From the NCBI GenBank assembly GCA_027625225.1, contig JAQBWG010000095.1, positions 1 to 7,205 on the forward strand: a stretch of 7,205 nt of DNA, written 5' to 3'. Positions 1-5,156 of this stretch are shown piece by piece. This DNA is from Chloroflexota bacterium (GTDB lineage: Bacteria > Chloroflexota > Dehalococcoidia > Lucifugimonadales > VGZR01). Made by a program: the position numbers and the translations under genes. The stretch's first letter is position 1; every line of letters starts with the position of its first letter. Under the pieces are notes generated by a model. That model was not told where the DNA came from, did no database searches, and saw nothing but the letters and a program-made list of their open reading frames with translations.

Positions 1-942
1 TGTCGGATAGATGGCGTCCTTGCGGGGTGTGATAGCCGTTACGTGGAAGACGGGGTAGTCCTCGGCCAGCGAGTAGTAGCCCGTGTGGTCGCCGAACGGC
101 CCTTCGGCATGCTGCTCGCCAGGCACCACATAGCCCTCCAGCACGATTTCGGCGTGCGCCGGTACTTCCAAATCGACGGTCTTGCACTTCACCACCTCGA
201 CCGGCTCCTCGCGGACGATGCCCGCCACGGCCAGCTCGTCCATGTCCGGCGGCAGCGGCAGCGAACCCGTCCAGATGGTCGCCGGGTCGCCGCCCAGCGC
301 GACCGCCACCTCCAGCCGCTCCACCTTCTGCTCCTCGCCCGCGCGGTAGTGCCGCGCACCCACCTTGTGCGTCTGCCAGTGCATCGCCGTCGTGGTGGCG
401 TCCAGCACCTGCATGCGGTAGGTGCCCACGTTACGCTTGCCCGTCCTGGGGTCGCGGGAGATGACCAGCGGCAGCGTGATATAGCGGCCCGCGTCCAGCG
501 GCCAGCACTTCAGGTTGGGCAGTTTTGTGATGTCCACCTTGTCGCCGGTGATGACCACTTCCTGGCACGGCCCCTTGCCCACCACCTTCGGCTGCGCCTT
601 GGCCAGACCCATCAGGTCGCCCAGCGCGCTTAGCTTGTTCTTCATCCCTTGCGGCGGGTTGCCTACCATGTTGAACAGTTTTTCCACCCGCGCCGTGATC
701 TCCTCGACGTTATCCACGCCCAGCGCCCAGGCCATGCGCTGGTGGTGCGCGAACAGGCCGATAACCACCGGCATGTCGTGCCCCCGCACGCTCTCGAACA
801 ACATCGCCGGCCCGCCGCTCTTCACCATGCGGTCGGCCAGCTCGGTTATCTCCAGCTCCGGGTTCACCGGCGCGGAGATACGCTTCAGGTGGCCCTTGCC
901 TTCAAGGAACGCGATAAACTCGCGCAGATCTTTGTACTTCAT
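1..942 (-). CDS. UbiD-family prenyl-FMN-dependent decarboxylase (3' end beyond window)
   Basis: UbiD-family enzymes reversibly (de)carboxylate aromatic or unsaturated acids with prenylated FMN made by UbiX; some act in ubiquinone or menaquinone synthesis. The first 314 residues are visible, and the reading frame is open to the left edge; E. coli UbiD is about 500 residues. Seen in the protein: NVGTYRMQV at 171-179, where N171 and R176 match the metal and prenyl-FMN contacts of the family; MHWQTHK at 187-193, with H192 as the likely metal-ligand histidine; E265 in AEIVLEG; and EGPFGDHTGYY at 280-290, where E280 and D285 occupy the catalytic acid positions. All key residues are present, so it should be active. 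The ATG at 940-942 is preceded by GGGAG (950-954) with 7 nt spacing and overlaps the upstream stop codon as ATGA, implying translational coupling. The histidine-containing motif differs from the E. coli UbiD version, so I do not assign the ubiquinone role. The substrate is unknown. Confidence 0.95.
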   Translation of the reverse strand, partial: MKYKDLREFIAFLEGKGHLKRISAPVNPELEITELADRMVKSGGPAMLFESVRGHDMPVVIGLFAHHQRMAWALGVDNVEEITARVEKLFNMVGNPPQGMKNKLSALGDLMGLAKAQPKVVGKGPCQEVVITGDKVDITKLPNLKCWPLDAGRYITLPLVISRDPRTGKRNVGTYRMQVLDATTTAMHWQTHKVGARHYRAGEEQKVERLEVAVALGGDPATIWTGSLPLPPDMDELAVAGIVREEPVEVVKCKTVDLEVPAHAEIVLEGYVVPGEQHAEGPFGDHTGYYSLAEDYPVFHVTAITPRKDAIYPT

Positions 943-2126
943 GCCGCGTCTCCCGACTGGCGCTGCCTCAGTTCGGTGGACGACACGTCCAACCGGAACT
1001 CTTTCTCGCTCAACTCCCGGAACATCGGGAGATGCTTTTCAGCTACGGATAGTCCGGAAAATGTCCGGAATTTGCCATCCTTCAATCGTCCCGCCACCAG
1101 GAATTTACATCCATGTCTTTGAATCTCGCTCAACGCCTCGTCCATCTTCGCCTCGTCTCCACCGTAGTACTCCGCGCTCACCAGCCGTGTGACCGTATCG
1201 TACCCGATAACGAACGTGCAGCCGGGGAACAGCCGCGCCTTCTCGAAGAACCGTATGGCCCGCGTAACCACCAACGGCCGCTTGCCCCTGAACTGCTCCA
1301 CCCGTCGCAGTACCTCATCCTCGCTCAGCGGCGGCTTGTCCACATTCCCAATCGAAAGCTCATAGCTGACAGGAATACCAAGCACCTTCGCCGCGACCTC
1401 CGATAGCTTCTCGTGGCCCTGGTGCACCGGATTGAACGACCCCGGTAGCACTGCACCCTCGACGGCAGCATCGGTAACCACCGACCCGTCCGGCATGAAC
1501 GTGACCGTATCCACGTCGCCCGCCGTCAGCCGGGCCAGCGGACTGCCCTCCGAGTGCTCGTCCACCACGTCGCCGTCGTCCAGCGGAACATCAACGCCCG
1601 GCTTTACGCCCACCGCCTCTGCCAGCGCGCCCAGCAGCACCCGGCTCACCATCTCCTCTTCGCCGTCGCGGTCTCGCAAGCCCTTGGATAGCTTCAAACT
1701 GTACGTGTGCCCGCCTTCGGCACCGACCGCCGCAACGTGGCAGCGGTGGTCGCCCTTCTTGGGACGGTCGCTCACGATGGCCGCCGTGCACGCTACCCCT
1801 ACCACTCGCTCGCCGGGTTCGGCAAGCTGTTTCGCCTTGAAATACGCCGCCCGCGCCATCGCCCGCGCCGTCTCCGCGGACACGTGCGGTTCGAGTTCGT
1901 AGCCCAGAAAACCGTACAAAGACTTCACCGAATACGGCACCAGCGCCTCCAGCACCGTGCGCGACGCCCCCGGCACGCCAAGCAGCCAGGACACCGCCTG
2001 TGCGCCCGCGCCGGTGGTAACTACACACGCTTTCACATTCGAACCGTGTATCTTGATGATCGTTGTTCTTAGCTTTTCGTCCACAACACACCCACTATAA
2101 GAGTCCGGCACAGGGCCGCGCAACAC
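939..2126 (-). CDS. Two-domain protein: CinA/PncC-like domain fused to HxGH nucleotidylyltransferase-like domain
   Basis: A 395-residue protein read from a GTG start. Residues about 16-175 resemble the C-terminal CinA/PncC (NMN amidohydrolase) fold: a TTGAGA loop at 37-42, then WLLGVPGASRTVLEALVPYS at 47-66, like the PG-S/YS pattern of that family. However, the family's SCTGG nucleophile loop is not conserved, so amidase activity is doubtful. Residues about 222-390 are a cytidylyltransferase-like (NadD/CoaD-type) Rossmann domain, with GSFNPVHQGH at 229-238 (HxGH nucleotide-binding motif), FVIGYDT at 305-311 and SSTELR at 382-387 (the family's ISSTxxR motif). I recall plant nucleotidylyltransferase-superfamily proteins with the same two-part layout; that is memory, not a search. 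The likely reaction is nucleotidyl transfer to a small phosphate-bearing substrate, possibly NAD-related, but the substrate cannot be read. It is co-transcribed with the UbiD gene through a 4-bp overlap. The start is uncertain: an internal GTG at 2082-2084 fits the beginning of the recognisable domain better. Confidence 0.85.
   Translation of the reverse strand: MLRGPVPDSYSGCVVDEKLRTTIIKIHGSNVKACVVTTGAGAQAVSWLLGVPGASRTVLEALVPYSVKSLYGFLGYELEPHVSAETARAMARAAYFKAKQLAEPGERVVGVACTAAIVSDRPKKGDHRCHVAAVGAEGGHTYSLKLSKGLRDRDGEEEMVSRVLLGALAEAVGVKPGVDVPLDDGDVVDEHSEGSPLARLTAGDVDTVTFMPDGSVVTDAAVEGAVLPGSFNPVHQGHEKLSEVAAKVLGIPVSYELSIGNVDKPPLSEDEVLRRVEQFRGKRPLVVTRAIRFFEKARLFPGCTFVIGYDTVTRLVSAEYYGGDEAKMDEALSEIQRHGCKFLVAGRLKDGKFRTFSGLSVAEKHLPMFRELSEKEFRLDVSSTELRQRQSGDAA
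950..954 (-). promoter_or_regulatory. Ribosome binding site of the UbiD gene
   Basis: GGAG-type Shine-Dalgarno (GGGAG on the minus strand) lies inside the end of the upstream coding region, 7 nt before the ATG at 940-942. Together with the ATGA start/stop overlap, it supports this start and re-initiation by ribosomes finishing the upstream gene. Confidence 0.6.
2082..2123 (-). promoter_or_regulatory. Possible minus-strand promoter overlapping the alternative start of the CinA/nucleotidylyltransferase gene
   Basis: On the minus strand, TTGCGC (2123-2118) and TATAGT (2099-2094) are spaced by 18 bp. The -10 is 5/6 to consensus and the -35 only 3/6. A transcript from here would begin around 2087, only a few bases before the GTG at 2084-2082, giving a nearly leaderless message. 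This competes with the longer model starting at GTG 2126. It is a pattern match only. Confidence 0.25.
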
Positions 2127-2134
2127 GCGCGCAA

Positions 2135-2138
2135 CTCC
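2135..2138 (-). promoter_or_regulatory. Candidate Shine-Dalgarno for the GTG start at 2126
   Basis: GGAG on the minus strand is 8 nt upstream of the GTG at 2124-2126. This is the main sequence support for the longer form of the CinA-like/nucleotidylyltransferase protein. No ATG occurs in the first 89 codons, so the true start must be a non-ATG codon in either model. Confidence 0.4.
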
Positions 2139-2140
2139 GC

Positions 2141-2169
2141 TTTATAGCTGTCCCCGCGTGCGGTATGCT
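2141..2169 (+). promoter_or_regulatory. Putative pheA promoter
   Basis: TTTATA (2141-2146) and TATGCT (2164-2169) are separated by exactly 17 bp, each 4/6 to the sigma-70-type consensus. The -10 lies 26 nt before the pheA ATG, in the short divergent region shared with the minus-strand gene. I see no attenuator, leader peptide or T-box ahead of pheA. Confidence 0.4.
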
Positions 2170-2186
2170 CTACATAGCTTCGTATC

Positions 2187-2190
2187 GGAG
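2187..2190 (+). promoter_or_regulatory. pheA ribosome binding site
   Basis: GGAG lies 5 nt before the ATG at 2196 and fixes this start, which also gives the expected N-terminus just ahead of the GPAGTYAEQA motif. Confidence 0.65.
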
Positions 2191-2195
2191 AGCGC

Positions 2196-3029
2196 ATGGC
2201 AAAGAAAGTCGCATACCTCGGCCCCGCCGGAACCTACGCCGAGCAGGCCGCCGTCAGCTACGACCCGGACGCTGAGGGGGTCCCCTGCCCGTCCATACCC
2301 GCCGTGGCCCAGGCGGTCGAACGCGGCGATGCCGACGAAGGCGTCGTGCCCATCGAAAACAGCTTGCAAGGCTCGGTCACCTTCACCCTCGACCTGCTCA
2401 TCCACGACTCCAACCTGTTCATCCGCAACGAGCTGGTGCTGCCCATCCATCACAGCCTGCTCGCCGCACCGGGCACCCGTGCGAAGGACATCACCGTCAT
2501 CTATTCGCACCCGCAGGCGCTGGCCCAGTGCCAGGACTACATCGCCAAGCACCATCCAAAAGCCGAGGTCGTCGCCTCGCTCAGCACCGCAACCGCAGTC
2601 CAGGAACTCGCCAAGCACGGCAAGAACGCCGCCGCTATCGGCAACCTGCGCGCCGCCGAGCTGTACGGCGCCGAGGTGCTCGCCAGCAACATCGAGGACA
2701 ACCCCAACAACGTCACGCGGTTCGTGGTGTTGGGGAAAACACCGAGCGCAAGAACGGGCAGCGACAAGACATCCATCTGCTTCTGGTTCGACGACGACGC
2801 ACCCGGTCTGCTCTACAAAGTCATAAAGAGCTTCCACGAGTTGGAAATCAACCTGGCCAAGATAGAATCCCGGCCAACGAGAGAAAGTCTGGGGCGCTAC
2901 ATCTTTCTCATAGACATGGACGGCCATAGAGACGACGCAAGGGTGAAAAAGGCCCTCGCCGAGGTAGAAAAACAGGTCTCGATTCTGAAAGTCTTCGGGT
3001 CCTACCCGAAGGCTATCGCGCCCGTCTAG
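2196..3029 (+). CDS. pheA: Prephenate dehydratase (monofunctional, with C-terminal ACT domain)
   Basis: This cytoplasmic enzyme converts prephenate to phenylpyruvate, water and CO2, the committed step to phenylalanine. At 277 residues it matches the monofunctional form; there is no N-terminal chorismate mutase domain as in E. coli PheA. Catalytic-domain motifs appear in order: GPAGTYAEQA at 9-18, VVPIENSLQGS at 50-60, SHPQAL at 104-109, STATAV at 130-135, AAELYG at 153-158 and the TRF catalytic triplet at 174-176. The ACT regulatory domain covers about 192-270, with PGLLY at 203-207 and ESRPTR at 224-229, the signatures of phenylalanine binding. Feedback inhibition by phenylalanine is therefore expected. 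No other aromatic-pathway gene is in the window, and it is transcribed away from its left neighbour and towards its right one, so it appears monocistronic here. The gene is intact, with all motifs present. Confidence 0.97.
   Translation: MAKKVAYLGPAGTYAEQAAVSYDPDAEGVPCPSIPAVAQAVERGDADEGVVPIENSLQGSVTFTLDLLIHDSNLFIRNELVLPIHHSLLAAPGTRAKDITVIYSHPQALAQCQDYIAKHHPKAEVVASLSTATAVQELAKHGKNAAAIGNLRAAELYGAEVLASNIEDNPNNVTRFVVLGKTPSARTGSDKTSICFWFDDDAPGLLYKVIKSFHELEINLAKIESRPTRESLGRYIFLIDMDGHRDDARVKKALAEVEKQVSILKVFGSYPKAIAPV
2993..3011. terminator. Perfect 8-bp hairpin at the pheA / MfnB-TusA convergence
   Basis: CTTCGGGT (2993-3000), loop CCT, ACCCGAAG (3004-3011) form a perfect stem inside the last codons of pheA. 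It is about 16 nt before the pheA stop and about 35 nt past the stop of the convergent minus-strand gene. On the minus strand it is followed by ACTTTC, a poor U-tract; on the plus strand there is none. It may act as a terminator or 3'-end stabiliser mainly for the minus-strand operon. Confidence 0.35.
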
Positions 3030-3045
3030 CTACGCCCCGTTACAA

Positions 3046-4044
3046 CTAGGGACGTATCAGCATCCGCGTCGCGCCCGACTCGTCCTTGCGCTGGGTCACC
3101 ACGCTGTGCTTGCCCTTCTCCGCCCACTCGATGACGTCGTAGGTGTTCAGCACGTCGGGGATGACCACCTCCACGAACGCGTTCCCGTCCTGCTCGATCT
3201 GAGCCGTCAGCGCCGCTAGGATGCCCGCGCACGTCTTGCCCGTGCCGTCAATGACCGCCCAGCCGCTCGAACCGTTCGAGCCGTTGCTTCCGTTCGTCTT
3301 CTTGGCCGCCACAGGCGCGGCGTGAACGTCAATCTCGCCGCTCTTGCGCATGTCCACCTGCCGCTTGAACTCGGCCACCGCCTCCCAGTACACGCCCTCT
3401 TCGCGTTCGCCCTTCTGGCAAACCGCGCCGCGCACGCCCACGATGTCGGGGTTGATGCGGGCCAGTTCGTCCAGGTCGCTCATCTTCAGGTGGCCGGACA
3501 GCGCCGTGCTCTGCTTGGCCTCTTTGCCTTCCAGCACAATCTCCCGCAGTCTGCCCTCGGGCATGAAGTCGAACAGATTCCGACCGTCCTTGGTCAGCGT
3601 GTCGATGAGGAACCCGTCGCACTGCCCTGCCTTCGCCAGCTTGTTCATCAGATAAGGGTCGAGGCCGTCGTACATCGGATTGTCCGCGAACAGCGAGCCG
3701 ATGAGTTTCGTCTCGGTACCCTTGAGCGCCTCTTTGGACGCCAGCAGTATCTCCACCGCCATGTCGTACTCGGTCTTCATGAACCCCACCTTCACCGACG
3801 TGGCGTTCACCTGGCCCGCGGCGTACACCGCCATGGCCACCGTGCCCACCTGGTTCGGCACCACACCCAGCGTCACGCTGGCATGGTTCTGGGGGGGAAC
3901 CGCGTCCCGCACCTGCTTGACCACGTTGGGATGCGCCGAACCGACCAGCGCCTCCTGCAGGTTCTTCACATCAACGATATCGGCCCCGCCCTTGACGGCC
4001 TGAAGGGCCTCCGGCAGATTCTGCACGCTCACCATAAGTAGCAT
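3046..4044 (-). CDS. MfnB-like (5-formylfuran-3-yl)methyl phosphate synthase fused to a TusA-like domain
   Basis: Residues 1 to about 230 match the MfnB (DUF556) TIM-barrel family, which condenses two glyceraldehyde-3-phosphates into the furan aldehyde phosphate used for methanofuran. Seen: GGADIVDVKN at 19-28 with D25 and K27, SVKVG with K85, TKDG with K152, and DIVGVRGAVC at 200-209. The Asp and Lys positions agree with the active-site residues I recall for the Methanocaldococcus enzyme. Archaeal MfnB ends near here at about 235 residues. This protein continues with an Asn-Gly-Ser linker (about 250-261) and a 70-residue domain. That domain has D266-xx-G269-xx-C272, the spacing of the TusA/SirA sulfur-carrier motif, and a closing LIRP as in TusA. 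The prolines of the CPxP motif are replaced (CAGI). It lies 27 bp after the aldolase gene, with a G-rich stretch before its ATG, in one operon. No other methanofuran gene is visible, so the pathway is unknown. Confidence 0.85.
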   Translation of the reverse strand: MLLMVSVQNLPEALQAVKGGADIVDVKNLQEALVGSAHPNVVKQVRDAVPPQNHASVTLGVVPNQVGTVAMAVYAAGQVNATSVKVGFMKTEYDMAVEILLASKEALKGTETKLIGSLFADNPMYDGLDPYLMNKLAKAGQCDGFLIDTLTKDGRNLFDFMPEGRLREIVLEGKEAKQSTALSGHLKMSDLDELARINPDIVGVRGAVCQKGEREEGVYWEAVAEFKRQVDMRKSGEIDVHAAPVAAKKTNGSNGSNGSSGWAVIDGTGKTCAGILAALTAQIEQDGNAFVEVVIPDVLNTYDVIEWAEKGKHSVVTQRKDESGATRMLIRP

Positions 4045-4071
4045 CGTCTATTCCCCCACACACGCCCCCGG

Positions 4072-5037
4072 CTAGTAGCCGAGCGCCTGAAGTTCCTTTT
4101 TGAGTTCCTGTTTCTTGTCGTCCGGCAGGTCGGCCAGCGGCAGTCTCACGTGCCCCCCGGCCATCCCCATCAGTTCGCCCCAGTACTTGCACAGTGAAGC
4201 CGGCAATGCCCCGCCGAACATCTTCACCGTGTTCATCCACCAGGTGTCCGACAGCGTCTTCACCGGGCGGATATGCTTCTCATAGAAGTCCTTGTCCAGA
4301 TCGCCGGTTGTGGCCCGTTCGATGAACCGCACGTAGTGGTTCTGTCCCGGCCTGTCGAACCGCCAGTCGGACGTGTTCGCAAACATGACCTGCTGCTCGA
4401 ATCCCAGTTCCTGGCCCTTGAATAGTATCCACTCGTCCGGCGTGCTGATGATGGCGTCCTTGCCCACCAACTGGTGGGTCTTGATGGAAAGCTCCTGGTT
4501 GAAGCTGGCCTCTTTCACCCCCACGATGTTGGGAATCCGGCACAGCGTCTGCAAGCCCTCGGCGCTCATGACCACCCCGAACTGCGGCGAGTTGTAGTAC
4601 ATGATGGCCATATCGGTGCTCTCGGCCAGCTTGCGCGTGAAATCAATGACCTGCTGCTCCGTCTTGGTGACCATGTACGGTGCGGCCACGATGAGCAGGT
4701 CGAATCCCACTTCCTTCGCGTGGTCGGCCAGCGCGGTGGCCTCTTTGAGCGATGTGTGCGTGATGTGCGCCCCGATGGGCCACTCGCCGTTCGCCTCGTC
4801 GGCGACAACGTCGAATACCCGCATCCGTTCCTCGCGGGTCAGGCTCCAGAACTCGCCCATGCCCCACGTGCAGCCAGCGCCGCGTGTGCCCAGACTGCGG
4901 ATGTGCCGGATGTTCTTGCGAAGCCCGTCCTCGTCCAGCTCGTCGTCCGGCGTGAACGGCGTCATAAGCGTAGACCACTGCCCGCGCAGCGTCTCTCGCG
5001 CCCACTCCTTGGCTTCGCTCTTACGGTATTCCGCCAT
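4072..5037 (-). CDS. DapA-superfamily (dihydrodipicolinate synthase/N-acetylneuraminate lyase-type) Schiff-base aldolase
   Basis: A 321-residue TIM barrel in the class I aldolase superfamily, whose members join or cleave pyruvate-type 2-oxo acids and aldehydes through a lysine Schiff base. Seen: GCTWGMGEFWSLTREER at 55-71, matching the pyruvate-binding GTTGE loop but with extra residues; MYYNSP at 146-151 with Y148 as the proton-relay tyrosine; and GVKEAS at 173-178 with K175 as the Schiff-base lysine. The C-terminal HVRLPL and ending ALGY are family-typical. The arginine that binds aspartate semialdehyde in true DapA (YNVPSRTG) is absent; the loop reads YNSPQFG, so lysine biosynthesis is unlikely. 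The closest functional analogy may be hydratase-aldolase or sugar-acid lyase members, but I cannot pick one. It is the first gene of a two-gene operon with the MfnB-TusA gene, has its own strong promoter, and starts at an ATG preceded by GAGGAG. Confidence 0.92.
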   Translation of the reverse strand: MAEYRKSEAKEWARETLRGQWSTLMTPFTPDDELDEDGLRKNIRHIRSLGTRGAGCTWGMGEFWSLTREERMRVFDVVADEANGEWPIGAHITHTSLKEATALADHAKEVGFDLLIVAAPYMVTKTEQQVIDFTRKLAESTDMAIMYYNSPQFGVVMSAEGLQTLCRIPNIVGVKEASFNQELSIKTHQLVGKDAIISTPDEWILFKGQELGFEQQVMFANTSDWRFDRPGQNHYVRFIERATTGDLDKDFYEKHIRPVKTLSDTWWMNTVKMFGGALPASLCKYWGELMGMAGGHVRLPLADLPDDKKQELKKELQALGY

Positions 5038-5040
5038 GCT

Positions 5041-5046
5041 CTCCTC
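5041..5046 (-). promoter_or_regulatory. Ribosome binding site of the aldolase gene
   Basis: GAGGAG on the minus strand is the strongest Shine-Dalgarno in the window, ending 3 nt before the ATG at 5035-5037 (5 nt if GAGG is the pairing core). It supports that start. Confidence 0.6.
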
Positions 5047-5071
5047 GTGATGCGTTGATAGTCGGCTAAAC

Positions 5072-5086
5072 AGGCCCTACGGGCCT
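5072..5086. repeat. Perfect inverted repeat at the predicted transcription start of the aldolase operon
   Basis: AGGCCC (5072-5077), TAC, GGGCCT (5081-5086) is a perfect 6-bp palindrome with a 3-nt centre. Its edge coincides with the +1 expected from the promoter at 5121-5093. It could be an operator for a dimeric repressor or a 5'-end hairpin that stabilises the message; sequence alone does not decide. It has no U-tract, so it is a poor terminator. Confidence 0.4.
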
Positions 5087-5092
5087 CGTTCA

Positions 5093-5121
5093 ATCATAGC
5101 CGCGCTAAAGGGGTGAGTCAA
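5093..5121 (-). promoter_or_regulatory. Promoter of the aldolase / MfnB-TusA operon
   Basis: On the minus strand, TTGACT (5121-5116) and TATGAT (5098-5093) are separated by exactly 17 bp, each 5/6 to the sigma-70-type consensus. Transcription should begin near 5086, leaving a leader of about 50 nt before the ATG at 5037. It sits just downstream of recG, so the operon can be expressed independently of it. Confidence 0.65.
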
Positions 5122-5129
5122 CGACTAAA

Positions 5130-5152
5130 CCATGGCTTAAAAGCCGTCATGG
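5130..5152 (-). terminator. Possible recG terminator hairpin
   Basis: Arms CCAT-GGCTT (5130-5138) and AAGCC-GTC-ATGG (5141-5152) pair around a 2-nt centre, with a 3-nt bulge. The structure begins 4 nt after the recG stop. On the minus strand it is followed by TTTAGTCGTT, only weakly U-rich. Intrinsic termination of recG here is plausible but weakly supported. Confidence 0.3.
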
Positions 5153-5156
5153 GAAT

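Noticed and set aside
43..633. A 196-codon plus-strand frame opposite the UbiD gene
   Set aside because: It is an Arg/His/Leu-rich shadow of a gene whose catalytic motifs are all readable on the minus strand.
2142..2927. A 261-codon open frame on the minus strand, antisense to pheA
   Set aside because: It covers the pheA motifs on the other strand, has no recognisable domain, and its composition is typical of a shadow frame.
3322..4041. A 239-codon open frame on the plus strand, antisense to the MfnB-TusA gene
   Set aside because: It is His/Leu/Arg-rich with no recognisable family and lies wholly opposite a gene with clear active-site motifs. Such frames are common in GC-rich coding DNA.
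3046..4044. Assignment of the MfnB-like protein to methanofuran biosynthesis
   Set aside because: Only this single family member is visible, without other methanofuran genes, and it carries an extra domain. The family chemistry is supported but the pathway is not.
5077..5097. Six-codon ATG frame in the leader of the aldolase operon, a possible leader peptide
   Set aside because: Its start codon overlaps the promoter -10 element, so it would not be in the transcript, and it has no ribosome binding site.
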